From: Streptomyces xanthochromogenes | Lineage (GTDB): Bacteria > Actinomycetota > Actinomycetes > Streptomycetales > Streptomycetaceae | Direction: 5' to 3' | Assembly: GCF_014650455.1 (NCBI RefSeq) | Contig: NZ_BMUZ01000009.1 | Coordinates: 310,001-374,000, forward strand | DNA: 64,000 bases | Shown: piece by piece, positions 16,308 through 25,422 of the stretch | How the letters are laid out: each line of letters begins with the position of its first letter | Numbering within the stretch: position 1 is the stretch's first letter | The notes under the pieces: generated by a model | Seen by the model: the letters and a program-made list of their open reading frames with translations, nothing else | Database searches by the model: none | Told to the model about the DNA's origin: nothing | Program-made: the position numbers and the translations under genes

Positions 16308-18791
16308 TCAGGTCCGGCGGCCGGCCGGCCGCGATCCGACCCGGCCATGGCCCACCAGGCGCACCTCGCCGGCCGAGACGCCCACGCTCACCTCGCGCGT
16401 TCCGGTGCCGAGCACCCAGCCGTGCCGGTTCCCGTCCCACGAGGAGAGCGAGCGCCGCGAGATGTTCACGGTCACCTCCTGGGCCCGACCCGGTTCGAGC
16501 CGCAGCCTCCGGTAGCCGGCCAGGGCGCGGCGGGGCTGGTCGAGGCGGAGGTCGGGCGAGGGACCGAGGTAGACCTGGGCGACGGTGATGCCGGTCCGGG
16601 CGCCGGTGTTGCGCACAGTGAACCGGACCGCGAGGCCGTCCCCGTCCGGCCGCACGCTCAGGTCCGTGTAGGCGAAGGAGGTGTAGGAGAGCCCGTGCCC
16701 GAACGGGAACAGCGGGGCCACTCCCTCGGCCTCGTACCAGCGGTAGCCGAGGTGGACGCCCTCGGAGTACTCCTCGGTGCCGTCCACGCCGGGGTAGCGG
16801 CGCGGGTTGCCCGCCATGGGGTGGCGGTCCTCGGCCGCCGGGAAGGTCTGGGTGAGCCGGCCGCCGGGGTCGCAGTCCCCGAACAGGACGGCCGCGGTGG
16901 CCTCGGCGCCCTCCTGGCCCGGGTAGTACATCTGCAGGACGGCACCGACACGGCTCAGCCACGGCATGGTGGTGCACGAGGACGTGTTGAGCACCACCGC
17001 GGTGCGGGAGTTGGCGGCGGCGACCGCTTCGATCAGCTCGTTCTGGTGGCCCGGCAGGGCGAGTCCGGTGCGGTCCGCGCCCTCGGTGGCGTCCTCGTAC
17101 GCGAACAGCACCACGCTGTCGGCCGCGCGGGCCGCGCGCACCGCCTCGGCGACGTCCGCGGCGCGGGTGGTGCCGGTGGTGCGACGCAGCCGGAACAGCT
17201 GGCCCCGGTCGCGGCCCTTGGCGGTGATGGCGAGCCGATGGTCCCCGGCGGCGAGCCGCAGCGGGCTGCTGCGCCGGACCGCGAGCCCGTCGGGCGCGGT
17301 GCTGACGAGACCGCCCGCGAAGAGTTCACCGAGGCCGGGGGCGGGCGGAAAGAGGTCGGTGCCGTCGAGCAGCACCTTGGGGCGGTCCCCCGAGTAGTGG
17401 ATGACGAAGGTCCACTCGTCGGCGTCGGCCACGGTGAGCGTGCCGTCGTACGTCCAGGTGGCACCGGGCTCGACGTGCTGGGCCTCGAAGTCGGCGCCCG
17501 GTGAGGTGTCGGGCAGCGGCTTGCCGAAGAGGTCCTCGCCGAGCGCGTAACCGATGCGGGCGCCGTCCCCGGCCCGGGCACGCAGCGCCTCCAGCGGGCT
17601 CTGGGCGTGGTCGGGCACGACGTGCGCGCTGCCGCCGCCGCTGACGAACGGGATGCTTCCGGTGGGGCCGACGACCGCGATGGAGCGGGCGGCGCTGCCG
17701 GTCAGGGGCAGGGTGGCGTGCCGGTTGTGCAGCAGGGTGGCGCCGGCCCGGGCGACCTTGAGCGCGGTGCGCGCCCCGCGCCGGGCGTCGCGGCCCGGGC
17801 GGGCGGGAGCGCTGCCGTCGAGCAGTGAGAAGCGGTCCATGACGGTCAGGACCCGGCGCACCGCCCGGTCGACCAGGGCCTGCGGAACGCTGCCGTCGCG
17901 CACGGCGTCCTTCAGGGCGTCGGCGAAGTAGTCGCCGCCGGGCATCTCCATGTCGAGCCCGGCGGAGAGGGCGGCAGCCGTGCTGTGGGCGGCGAACCAG
18001 TCGGTCATCACCCAGCCTTCGAAGCCCCAGTCGCCCCGCAGGATGTCGCCGAGAATTGGCTTGTTCTCGCAGGCGAAGGTCCCGTTGACCTTGTTGTACG
18101 CGCCCATCACCGCGCCCGCTCCGGCGCCGACGGCCGCCTCGAAGCCGCGCAGTTCGAGCTCGCGCAGGGGCTGTTCGGCGATCCGGACATCGACGGTCAT
18201 GCGGTCCTTCTCCTGGTTGTTCAGGGCGAAGTGCTTGACGGTGGCGATGAGCCCCTGGCTCTGGATGCCGCGGATCTCCTCGGCGACGAGGTCGGCGCTG
18301 AGCAGCGGGTCCTCGGAGAACGTCTCGTAGTTGCGCCCGGCGTACGGGGTCCTGATGAGGTTGACCATGGGCGACAGCAGAACGTCCTGGCCGAGCGCGC
18401 GGCCCTCGCGGCCGATGACCTCGCCGTACTCGCGGGCGAGCCCGGGGTCGAAGGCCGAGGCGAGCAGGACCGGCGCGGGCAGGGCGGTCGCGTGCGCGGT
18501 GACGCGGACGCCGGCCGGTCCGTCGGCGAGTCTGAGCGGAGGGATGCCGAGCCGGGGCACGCCGGGCACGTACCCGGCCTGGCCGAGGCCCGCCGGATCG
18601 TCGGCGCCGTGCAGCAGGCCGATCTTCTCGTCCAGGGTCAGGCGCGCGAGGAGGTCCTCCACCCTGCGCGAGGCCGGGGCCGTGGCGAGCGCGCGGGCGG
18701 GGGCGGCGAGGGTGCCGGTGGCGGCGGCCGCGACCATGGCGGCGCCGCCGAGCAGACGCAGTGCTGACCTTCGGGAAACGGTGTCGGACAT
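16308..18791 (-). CDS. Secreted GH3 beta-glucosidase with PA14 and fibronectin-III-like domains
   Basis: The 827-residue protein starts with a Tat signal (SRRSALRLLGG, then a hydrophobic Ala-rich segment to about residue 35). The GH3 barrel follows: KIGLLHGADDPAGLGQAGY, LADGPAGVR, and the nucleophile region GWVMTDWFAAHS. The C-terminal GH3 sandwich is split by a PA14-like insert around residues 400-500 (VEPGATWTYDGTL, FVIHYSG), and the protein ends in a fibronectin-III-like domain (GITVAQVYLG). This is the layout of exported beta-glucosidases acting on plant-type or phenolic glucosides. No CebR-type operator was seen upstream. The region 18792-19047 holds no other gene. Confidence 0.92.
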   Translation of the reverse strand: MSDTVSRRSALRLLGGAAMVAAAATGTLAAPARALATAPASRRVEDLLARLTLDEKIGLLHGADDPAGLGQAGYVPGVPRLGIPPLRLADGPAGVRVTAHATALPAPVLLASAFDPGLAREYGEVIGREGRALGQDVLLSPMVNLIRTPYAGRNYETFSEDPLLSADLVAEEIRGIQSQGLIATVKHFALNNQEKDRMTVDVRIAEQPLRELELRGFEAAVGAGAGAVMGAYNKVNGTFACENKPILGDILRGDWGFEGWVMTDWFAAHSTAAALSAGLDMEMPGGDYFADALKDAVRDGSVPQALVDRAVRRVLTVMDRFSLLDGSAPARPGRDARRGARTALKVARAGATLLHNRHATLPLTGSAARSIAVVGPTGSIPFVSGGGSAHVVPDHAQSPLEALRARAGDGARIGYALGEDLFGKPLPDTSPGADFEAQHVEPGATWTYDGTLTVADADEWTFVIHYSGDRPKVLLDGTDLFPPAPGLGELFAGGLVSTAPDGLAVRRSSPLRLAAGDHRLAITAKGRDRGQLFRLRRTTGTTRAADVAEAVRAARAADSVVLFAYEDATEGADRTGLALPGHQNELIEAVAAANSRTAVVLNTSSCTTMPWLSRVGAVLQMYYPGQEGAEATAAVLFGDCDPGGRLTQTFPAAEDRHPMAGNPRRYPGVDGTEEYSEGVHLGYRWYEAEGVAPLFPFGHGLSYTSFAYTDLSVRPDGDGLAVRFTVRNTGARTGITVAQVYLGPSPDLRLDQPRRALAGYRRLRLEPGRAQEVTVNISRRSLSSWDGNRHGWVLGTGTREVSVGVSAGEVRLVGHGRVGSRPAGRRT

Positions 18792-18989
18792 GGACCGTCA
18801 CTCCTTTGTGTGCGGGCACGACGTGGTGGACCGCGGCACAGCAGGCGGCGGGCCGACGTTCGAGGTGTGAACGCACTATGCGGCACGACCGAGTTGACAA
18901 CCCGTCAGGCGCCACGAGGCGCCGGGAAACGTAGGACCGTCCGGCGGAAGAGTCAATGCGGGCGAGCGGTCGGCTTTCGGGACGTGGAG

Positions 18990-19018
18990 AAGGCGCCCCG
19001 GCCGGAGCCGGGACGCCT
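18990..19018. terminator. Imperfect terminator hairpin after the thioesterase gene
   Basis: AAGGCG-CCCCGGC and GCCGGGA-CGCCTT pair with a single offset around a CGGA loop, 30 bases beyond the stop of the minus-strand thioesterase gene. Confidence 0.5.
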
Positions 19019-19047
19019 TCGGGTTCCGTAGCCTGCGCTCGGCGGGG

Positions 19048-19500
19048 TCAGGAGTTGGGGCGCAGGGTCCAGACGACCGTCATCTCACCGGTCACGGCGT
19101 CGTCCGCGCGCTGGATCTCGATGTGGACCGGGAACTCGGGGCGCTGCCCCGCGTCCAGCTCGGCCACCACCTCGGCGATCGGGCGCCCCAGCGTGGCGGT
19201 CGCGGTGACGACGCCCTTGGCGAGCTTCTTGTAGCCGATCTCCGCCTTCACGGCGAGCGGCACGGCGCGGTGCATCTGGTCGCCGAAGGCGGCGATGACG
19301 ATCGCGCCACTGGCCGACTCGGCGAGGGTGAACATGGCTCCGGCGTGCGGTCCGCCCACGTGGTTGTGGTAGTCGGCCTGGTCCGGAAGACGCACCACGG
19401 CGCGCTCGGGGGTGGTCTCCAGGAACTCCAGGTTCAGGGTGCGGGCCATGGGAACGGTCGCGGTGAGCATCTCGCCCACGGACATCTGATCAGCGCTCAT
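19048..19500 (-). CDS. Hotdog-fold thioesterase (DUF4442/PaaI-like)
   Basis: The 150-residue protein is the length of a single hotdog domain. The pattern YHNHVGGPHAGAMFTLAESASG matches the long helix and preceding loop of PaaI/DUF4442 thioesterases, where the helix-capping residues position water for acyl-CoA hydrolysis. It is followed by KAEIGYKKLAKGVVTATATLG. Start ATG 19500. It is divergent from the Pro/Gln-rich membrane protein gene. The acyl-CoA substrate is unknown. Confidence 0.82.
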   Translation of the reverse strand: MSADQMSVGEMLTATVPMARTLNLEFLETTPERAVVRLPDQADYHNHVGGPHAGAMFTLAESASGAIVIAAFGDQMHRAVPLAVKAEIGYKKLAKGVVTATATLGRPIAEVVAELDAGQRPEFPVHIEIQRADDAVTGEMTVVWTLRPNS

Positions 19501-19619
19501 GGCAGCAGATGTTACCCATGGGTAGCGAGCGTTGGCCATCCCTCGCGGAGGCGGCCCGCGAACAGGAGTGCGGGGGCGGCCGTAGCAGGAGCGGGGGTAC
19601 ACCTCTATGGTTACTGGCC

Positions 19620-20696
19620 ATGTGGCCAGGACAGCAGCCGCCCGGGGGCGAGCAGAACCCGCAGGATCCGAATCAGAACCCGTACCAGCAGCCGGGGTAC
19701 CAGCAGCCGAACCCGTATCAGCAGCCGGGGCAGCAGCAGCCGAATCCCTATCAGCAGCCGGGGCAGCAGCAGCCGGCACAGCCCGGGTACCCGCCGCAGG
19801 GCTACCAGACGCCCAACCCGTACCAGCAGCCGACGGTTCCGCAGTACCCGGTGGGCGCACCGCCCGGACCGCCGCAGCCGCCGCAGAACAATGACAAGAA
19901 GAAGACCACGATCATCGCCATCGTGGCGGCCACCGCCGTGGTCGTGGCTGCCGCCGTGACCGGCTTCGTGGTCCTCAAGGACGACGGCAAGAGCAGCAGC
20001 GAGGCCGACGGCAAGAGCACGAAGTCGCCGTCCGCCGCGGGCTCCGGTTCGGCCGCGCCCTCCTCGCCCGCCGCCAACCCGCGTGGCGCCGGCACCGACG
20101 TCAAGCCGGTCATCGCGGGCTGGAAGGTCGTGGTGAACCCCACCCGCGGCGACGCCTTCGACGTGCCGCCGGACTGGGAGGTCGACAGCCCGGGCATGAG
20201 CGTGGGCTGGTCCGACAAGGCCGACAAGAACGGCTTCGGCGGCATGATGATGTCCTCCCCCGCCTACCTCAAGTCCAAGTGGTGCACCACCAAGGACAGC
20301 AGCGGCCGCGACCAGAACACCTCGCTCGCGAGCGTCGGCACCAAGGGCGCCAACGGCGCGAAGTCCACCGGCGACGCGGCCGAGCAGGCCGACGACTGGC
20401 TGTACTACGCCTACACCCAGCCGGACAAGGACCACATCACCTCCGAAAAGCCGGTCCCGTTCACCACCAAGTCCGGTCTCCAGGGCAGTGTGGTGCGCGC
20501 CAAGACCACGGGGGTGAAGAAGACCGACAAGTGCTCCACCGAGGGCCAGTCCGTGCTGTTCGGCTTCAAGACCGCCAAGGGCGACCTCGCCGCCTGGAGC
20601 CTCATCGCGAACACCGGCGTGCCCGGGGCGGTCGACGAGGACACCATTCAGAAGATCCTCACCACCATCCGCCTGGTGCCCGTCACCAGTCCCTGA
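19620..20696 (+). CDS. Membrane protein with Pro/Gln-rich cytoplasmic repeat region
   Basis: The 358-residue protein has an N-terminal region (residues 1-90) of NPYQQPG / QQQP repeats, then KKK followed by one membrane segment (TIIAIVAATAVVVAAAVTGF, about 98-117), a Ser/Ala linker, and a roughly 220-residue exported domain with two Cys (SKWCTTKD and KTDKCSTEG) that may form a disulfide. This is the usual plan of actinobacterial single-pass proteins with a disordered cytoplasmic arm. The function is not recognised. ATG 19620 is the start: upstream sequence in the same frame is Arg-rich and has no good site. The repeat part is also repetitive at the DNA level. Confidence 0.8.
   Translation: MWPGQQPPGGEQNPQDPNQNPYQQPGYQQPNPYQQPGQQQPNPYQQPGQQQPAQPGYPPQGYQTPNPYQQPTVPQYPVGAPPGPPQPPQNNDKKKTTIIAIVAATAVVVAAAVTGFVVLKDDGKSSSEADGKSTKSPSAAGSGSAAPSSPAANPRGAGTDVKPVIAGWKVVVNPTRGDAFDVPPDWEVDSPGMSVGWSDKADKNGFGGMMMSSPAYLKSKWCTTKDSSGRDQNTSLASVGTKGANGAKSTGDAAEQADDWLYYAYTQPDKDHITSEKPVPFTTKSGLQGSVVRAKTTGVKKTDKCSTEGQSVLFGFKTAKGDLAAWSLIANTGVPGAVDEDTIQKILTTIRLVPVTSP
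19677..19772 (+). repeat. In-gene direct repeats encoding NPYQQPGQQQP
   Basis: Near-identical units of about 33-36 bases (CCGAACCCGTATCAGCAGCC type) recur two to three times and encode the Pro/Tyr/Gln-rich arm. Third-base differences between copies show that they are not very recent. Confidence 0.7.
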
Positions 20697-20798
20697 CACG
20701 CGGACGCGGGGTCCCTGACACGGGGACGCGGAAGCCCCCGACGCGGGACGGCGACAAATCGTTTGGCGTGCGGGGCCGGTGGCGGCGATAGTCCCGGG

Positions 20799-22097
20799 GT
20801 GACGTCCGCCGCCATCGCCCCGCCCGCCCGCCGCCCGTCGTGGGCCGGCCGGAACTACACCCTGCTGACCGCCGCCGCGGTCGTGACGAACCTGGGCAGC
20901 CAGGGCGCACTGATCGCGGCGGCGTTCGCGGTCCTGCAGTCCGGCGGGGGCGCGGGCGACGTGGGCCTGGTCGCGGCGGCGCGCACGGTGCCGCTGGTCC
21001 TCTTCCTGCTGATCGGTGGCGCGCTGGCCGACCGGCTGCCGCGCCACCGCGTGATGGTCGCCGCCAACACCCTCAACTTCCTTTCCCAGGGCGCCTTCGC
21101 GCTCCTGGTCCTGACCGGCGATCCCCGGCTCTGGCAGATGATGGCGCTCACCGCGCTCGGCGGCGTGGGCCAGGCGTTCTTCGGCCCGGCGTCCGAGGGC
21201 ATGCTGATGTCCAGCGTGAGCGGCGCGGAGGCGGGCCGCGCGTTCGCGTCCTACCGGATGGCGATGCACGGCGCGGGCATCGGCGGGGCCGCGCTCGGCG
21301 GCGCCCTGATCGCCGTCCTCGGCGCGGGCTGGGTGCTCGCGATCGACGCGGCGGCCTTCGCCGTCGCGGGCGCGCTGCGGGCCTTCCTCGACGTGAGCCA
21401 CATCCCGCCGCGCGAGGCGGGCGGCGGGATGATCTCCGATCTCCGCGAGGGCTGGCGGGAGTTCGTCTCCCGGCCGTGGCTGTGGTCGATCGTGGTGCAG
21501 TTCGCGGTGGTCAACGCGGTGGTCGCGGCGGCCGAGGCGGTGTACGGGCCGCTGGTGGCCCGCGACCGGCTGGGCGGGCCGGGGCCCTGGGGTCTCGCGC
21601 TCGCCGCGTTCGGGCTCGGCACGGTCCTCGGGGCGTTCCTGATGATGCGCTGGAAGCCGCGTCGGCTGCTGCTCGCGGGCAGCCTGTGCGTGTTCCCGCT
21701 CGCCCTGCCCTCGGCGGCGCTCGCCGTACCGCTGCCGGTGGGCGCGCTCGCGGCGGTCATGCTCCTGACCGGCGTCTCGATCGAGGTCTTCGGCGTCTCC
21801 TGGATGACCGCCCTCAACCAGGAGATCCCGGAGGACAAGCTCTCCCGCGTCTCCGCCTACGACTGGCTGGGCTCGATCGCGATGGTCCCGCTCGCCACCG
21901 CCCTCGCCGGACCCGCGCAGAGCGCGGTCGGACGCGCCGGCGCCCTGTGGGGCTGCTCGGCACTGGTCGTGCTGCTGACCGCGGCCGTGCTGTGCGTGCC
22001 GGACGTACGCCGGCTGACCCGGCGCACCGGGCCGGTGGCCTCGGGCGGGCCTGACGTGTCAGCCGATGCTGAAGGCGCCGTCGGGCGGCTCGGGTGA
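20799..22097 (+). CDS. MFS transporter
   Basis: A 432-residue protein with about twelve membrane segments and the MFS loop-2 motif GGALADRLPRHRVM (around residue 75-88). The plan resembles enterobactin-exporter/macrolide-efflux type MFS proteins (single long chain, FFGPASEGMLMSSV). Start GTG 20799 gives MTSAAIAPPARRPSWAGRNY. The 3' end runs 39 bases into the convergent spermidine-synthase-like gene. No adjacent regulator hints at a substrate; drug or siderophore export is only a guess. Confidence 0.85.
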   Translation: MTSAAIAPPARRPSWAGRNYTLLTAAAVVTNLGSQGALIAAAFAVLQSGGGAGDVGLVAAARTVPLVLFLLIGGALADRLPRHRVMVAANTLNFLSQGAFALLVLTGDPRLWQMMALTALGGVGQAFFGPASEGMLMSSVSGAEAGRAFASYRMAMHGAGIGGAALGGALIAVLGAGWVLAIDAAAFAVAGALRAFLDVSHIPPREAGGGMISDLREGWREFVSRPWLWSIVVQFAVVNAVVAAAEAVYGPLVARDRLGGPGPWGLALAAFGLGTVLGAFLMMRWKPRRLLLAGSLCVFPLALPSAALAVPLPVGALAAVMLLTGVSIEVFGVSWMTALNQEIPEDKLSRVSAYDWLGSIAMVPLATALAGPAQSAVGRAGALWGCSALVVLLTAAVLCVPDVRRLTRRTGPVASGGPDVSADAEGAVGRLG

Positions 22098-22919
22098 GGG
22101 CTGGGCGTCCGCGTCGTCGACGGGCTCCGCGTCCCCGATGAAGCGTCGCAGCGAGTCGCCGTGCTCGACCCGGGCCGGGAAGGCGTCCCCCGCGGTGCGC
22201 CGTGCGAGGGCCGCGACGTCCAGCGGCTGCGCGGAGGCGAGCAGCACCGCGTTGCCGAAGCGCCGCCCGCGCAGGACCGACGGCTCGGCGATCAGCGCCA
22301 CCTCCGCGAACACCGCGCGGAACGTGGCGAGTTGGGACCGCAGAAAGGCGAAGGGCGCACCGTCCGCGAGGTTGGCGACGTAGATCCCACCGGGCTTGAG
22401 GACGCGCTGGACGATGCGCGCGTACTGGACGGAGGTCAGATGGGCCGGCACGCGGGAGCCGCCGAAGACGTCCGCGACCAGGAGGTCGGCCGATCCGGCC
22501 GGCGCCGCCCCGGCCCAGGCCCGGGCATCCGCGGCGTGGACGGCGATCCCGGTGGCGGAGCCCAACGGCAGGTGTTCACGCACGAGTTGGAGGAGCGCGC
22601 GGTCCGCGTCCACGACGACCTGGCTCGACCCGGGCCGGGTCGCCGCGACGTAGCGGGGCAGGGTGAGCGCCCCGCCGCCGAGGTGCAGCACGTCAAGGGG
22701 GACGCCGTCGCCGGCCGCGCAGTCCACGACATGGGCGAGCCGGCGTACGTACTCGAACTCGATGTAGGTGGGATCGTCCAGGTCCACGTACGACTGCGGG
22801 GCGCCGTCCACGGTCAGCAGCCAGGCGTGCCCGCGGTCGACGTCGGGCAGCAGTTTGGCGGTGCCCCCGTCGACCTCCCGGATGACGGGAATCGGCTCGG
22901 CACGCGGGTCGTCGTTCAC
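22059..22919 (-). CDS. Spermidine-synthase-like methyltransferase-fold protein
   Basis: The 286-residue protein has a short N-terminal strand domain (PQSYVDLDDPTYIEFEYVRR, residues 40-59) and a Rossmann domain with the nucleotide loop VLHLGGGALTLPRYVA, then QVVVDADRALL and LLVADVFGGSRVPAHLTS. This is the spermidine synthase fold; many actinobacterial members are fused to or near exporters and are annotated 'fused MFS/spermidine synthase'. Key polyamine-binding residues cannot be confirmed by eye, so the reaction is uncertain. Start GTG 22919 has a GGGAGG too close for ideal spacing; a slightly downstream start is possible. It overlaps the end of the convergent MFS gene. Confidence 0.75.
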   Translation of the reverse strand: MNDDPRAEPIPVIREVDGGTAKLLPDVDRGHAWLLTVDGAPQSYVDLDDPTYIEFEYVRRLAHVVDCAAGDGVPLDVLHLGGGALTLPRYVAATRPGSSQVVVDADRALLQLVREHLPLGSATGIAVHAADARAWAGAAPAGSADLLVADVFGGSRVPAHLTSVQYARIVQRVLKPGGIYVANLADGAPFAFLRSQLATFRAVFAEVALIAEPSVLRGRRFGNAVLLASAQPLDVAALARRTAGDAFPARVEHGDSLRRFIGDAEPVDDADAQPSPEPPDGAFSIG

Positions 22920-22962
22920 CCTCCCATTGTGCGCCCCGCCGCCGCCTGCGGGCTGCCCGCCC

Positions 22963-23808
22963 CTAGGCCTCGCTCCACAGCGCCTTGACGGCCGCCGCGT
23001 GCGCGGCGGCCTGGGCGCGGCCCGCCCGGGCCGCGGGGGCGCGGCGTGCGGGGTCGAGGCTGTTGCGGCCGAAGGTCCGCTTCGCCGCCGCGTCGGGGGT
23101 GATCAGCGCGACCCTCGCACCGGCGGCGGTGAGCGCTGCCGCCTGGGCGGCGGGCGAATCGAGCGGGCCGCCGCCGGCCGGGGTCGGCGCGAGGATGACG
23201 ACCCGGTCGCAGCCCGTCGCGAGGTGGGCGTTGCAGGTGGAGTGCAGCCCGCCGTCGATCCACTTGCGCCCCTCGATGGTGACCGGGGGCCACACCAACG
23301 GGACCGCGCAGCTCGCGGCGACCGCGTCGACGAGCGACACCCCGGCGTTCCGGTCGAAGACCCGGAACTCTCCGGTGTCCGCGGCGACCGCGGTGAGCTT
23401 CAGGGCCCGCTCGGGCCACTCGTGGGTGAGGAGCCGGCCGGCGATGACCGCACGCCGGTCCGCCTCGCTCGGGGTGTCGGCGGCGAGCGCCATCCGGCCC
23501 ATCTTCGTCCCGTACTCCTCGGGGGTGCGGGAGGAGAGCACGGCCCGCGCGAAGCGGAAGATCTTCCCGGGGCCCAGATGTCCGGGTATCTCCCCTGCGG
23601 GCTGGGCGAGTTGGCGCTCGTACAGCTCGGCCAGCGTGGTGCGGCGCGCGCCGATGTTCGCGCCGACCACGGCGCCCGCGGAGCTCCCGACGACGAGGCG
23701 GGCGGCCGTCAGGTCCACGCCCGCCTCCGCGAGGCCGTGCAGGATGCCGATCTCCCAGCCCACCCCGGTGAGCCCGCCCGATCCGAGTACCAGTGCCGTG
23801 TCCGTCAT
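22963..23808 (-). CDS. Patatin-like phospholipase family protein
   Basis: The 281-residue protein has all patatin landmarks: glycine-rich oxyanion start LGSGGLTGVGWEIG (residues 8-21), nucleophile GSSAGAVVG (Ser around 43), and the DGG dyad (IDGGLHS) carrying the catalytic Asp. It is a likely cytosolic or membrane-associated acyl hydrolase. The last 50 residues are Ala/Arg-rich. Start ATG 23808. It follows tuf3 in the same direction but behind a clear terminator, so it has its own promoter or depends on readthrough. Confidence 0.88.
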   Translation of the reverse strand: MTDTALVLGSGGLTGVGWEIGILHGLAEAGVDLTAARLVVGSSAGAVVGANIGARRTTLAELYERQLAQPAGEIPGHLGPGKIFRFARAVLSSRTPEEYGTKMGRMALAADTPSEADRRAVIAGRLLTHEWPERALKLTAVAADTGEFRVFDRNAGVSLVDAVAASCAVPLVWPPVTIEGRKWIDGGLHSTCNAHLATGCDRVVILAPTPAGGGPLDSPAAQAAALTAAGARVALITPDAAAKRTFGRNSLDPARRAPAARAGRAQAAAHAAAVKALWSEA

Positions 23809-23832
23809 GATCGCAGTGTGCCGGAACGCCAA

Positions 23833-23870
23833 CGGCCCGCACCCCCCGGGGTGTTGGGGGATGCGGGCCG
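23833..23870 (-). terminator. Intrinsic terminator after tuf3
   Basis: CGGCCCGCA (23833-23841) and TGCGGGCCG (23862-23870) form a perfect 9-bp stem, with C-rich and G-rich inner sequences able to extend it, immediately after the tuf3 stop on the minus strand. Confidence 0.75.
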
Positions 23871-23875
23871 ACCGG

Positions 23876-25057
23876 TCACAGCAGCGCGGCGACCGTTCCG
23901 GCGCCCACCGTGCGGCCGCCCTCACGGATCGCGAAGCCGAGACCCGGCTCCAGCGGCGTGTCGCGGCCCAGCTCCACGGTCATGGTGACCGTGTCACCGG
24001 GCCGCGCGACGGCGAGGTCGCCGAGGTCCACGTCACCGGCCACGTCCGCGGTGCGGATGTAGAACTGCGGCCGGTAGCCGGTCGTGATCGGCGTGGAGCG
24101 GCCACCCTCGCGCGTGGACAGGACGTACACCTGGGCGGTGAACCTCCGGCTCGGAGTGACGCTGCCCGGCTCGGCGACCACGTGGCCGCGGCGGACCGCG
24201 TCGCGTGGCACCCCGCGCAGGAGCAGCGCGACGTTGTCGCCGGCCTGCGCCGAGTCCATGGGCTTGCCGAAGGTCTCCAGGCCCGTGACCACCGACTCGA
24301 CGTCCGCGCCCAGGAGTTGGACCCGGTCGCCGACGCACACGGTGCCGCGCTCCACGGCCCCGGTGACGACGGTGCCGCGGCCCGTGATGGTGAGCACGTT
24401 CTCCACCGGCAGCAGGAACGGCGCGTCCACATAGCGCTCGGGCATCGGCACATAGGTGTCGACCGCGTCGAGCAGCGCGCCGATCGCCTCGGTCCAACGG
24501 GGCTCGCCCTCAAGGGCCTTGAGGCCTGAGACCCGGACGACCGGCACGGTGTCTCCGCCGTATCCGTTAGCGGAGAGCAGTTCGCGCACCTCCAGCTCGA
24601 CCAGATCGCTGAGCACGGCGCCTTCGCCGTCGTCGACGGCGTCGGCCTTGTTGAGCGCGACGACGATGTGGTCGACGCCCACCTGACGGGCCAGCAGGAC
24701 GTGTTCGGCCGTCTGCGGCATGACCCCGTCGAGCGCGGAGACCACGAGGATGGCCCCGTCCAGCTGGGCGGCACCGGTGACCATGTTCTTGACGTAGTCG
24801 GCGTGGCCCGGCATGTCGACGTGCGCGTAGTGCCGGGTGTCGGTCTCGTACTCGACGTGCGCGATGTTGATGGTGATGCCGCGGGCGGCCTCCTCCGGGG
24901 CGCGGTCGATGCGGTCGAACGGCACGAAGGTGCCGGTGCCGCGCTCGGCGAGCACTTTGGTGATGGCGGCGGTCAGGGTGGTCTTGCCGTGGTCGACGTG
25001 ACCCATGGTGCCGATGTTGAGGTGGGGCTTGGTGCGTACGTATGCCGTCTTGGGCAT
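23876..25057 (-). CDS. tuf3: Elongation factor Tu, divergent third type (EF-Tu3)
   Basis: A 393-residue full-length EF-Tu: GHVDHGKTT (G1), RGITINIAHVEY (G2 region), DMPGHADYV (G3), NKAD (G4), and an intact C-terminal barrel (FYIRTADVAG...). It is slightly shorter and more divergent than housekeeping EF-Tu: VERGTVCVGDRVQLLG is typical, but TRHYAHVDMPGH and GTVAALL are variant. Streptomyces tuf3 genes lie apart from the str operon and are known to respond to amino-acid starvation/stringent control. A GAGGA lies about 9 bases upstream of ATG 25057. Its leader contains a possible 39-codon ORF followed by a hairpin. Confidence 0.93.
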   Translation of the reverse strand: MPKTAYVRTKPHLNIGTMGHVDHGKTTLTAAITKVLAERGTGTFVPFDRIDRAPEEAARGITINIAHVEYETDTRHYAHVDMPGHADYVKNMVTGAAQLDGAILVVSALDGVMPQTAEHVLLARQVGVDHIVVALNKADAVDDGEGAVLSDLVELEVRELLSANGYGGDTVPVVRVSGLKALEGEPRWTEAIGALLDAVDTYVPMPERYVDAPFLLPVENVLTITGRGTVVTGAVERGTVCVGDRVQLLGADVESVVTGLETFGKPMDSAQAGDNVALLLRGVPRDAVRRGHVVAEPGSVTPSRRFTAQVYVLSTREGGRSTPITTGYRPQFYIRTADVAGDVDLGDLAVARPGDTVTMTVELGRDTPLEPGLGFAIREGGRTVGAGTVAALL

Positions 25058-25111
25058 GGCTGTGTGTCCTCGCGTGGTCGCGGAGCGGTGCTTGGACCCC
25101 TGGAGCCGGCC

Positions 25112-25155
25112 GACCCTCCCCGTGTGGGGTCCGCCGGACTGTCCGGGAAGGGTCA
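25112..25155 (-). promoter_or_regulatory. Structured leader upstream of tuf3
   Basis: GACCCTCCCC (25112-25121) and GGGAAGGGTC (25145-25154) pair with one mismatch; between them CCGGAC-A-GTCCGG is a perfect inner palindrome and GGACCCCACACGGGG (minus strand) is an alternative stem. The structure begins at the stop codon of the small upstream ORF and ends about 55 bases before the tuf3 start. Competing stems after a short ORF suggest attenuation or simple termination; this is inference. Confidence 0.45.
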
Positions 25156-25272
25156 GCTTCGGGCGCCGCCGAGGGACGCCACGGTCTCGACCGCGTCGGC
25201 CGCGACGAGGACGGCAGCCTTCGGCGCGTCCGCGACTGCGGACGGCGCTGCGAGGAAGGCGTACCTGGACAT
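25153..25272 (-). CDS. Possible 39-aa leader ORF upstream of tuf3
   Basis: ATG 25272 opens a 39-codon frame reading MSRYAFLAAPSAVADAPKAA... and ending GGARS. Nearly all third codon positions are G or C (about 34 of 38), as in real Streptomyces genes. A weak AGGG lies about 12 bases upstream. It ends inside the base of a stable hairpin that precedes tuf3. I do not recognise it. It may be a conserved small Ala/Val-rich protein, a regulatory leader peptide or chance. Conservation upstream of tuf3 in other Streptomyces would decide. Confidence 0.4.
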   Translation of the reverse strand: MSRYAFLAAPSAVADAPKAAVLVAADAVETVASLGGARS

Positions 25273-25422
25273 GCCGCCGATCATCCCTGGTGGTCCACGG
25301 CGCGTCGAATGGTTTTCCGCGAGGGGAAGTCGTGTCCGGCCGGGACGCGTGGGAGCTCCCCGTCGGGGTGCCCGGGCACTCCCTTACGGCGGCCGACCGC
25401 CCGGGTCGGTTAGTCTCCCTTG

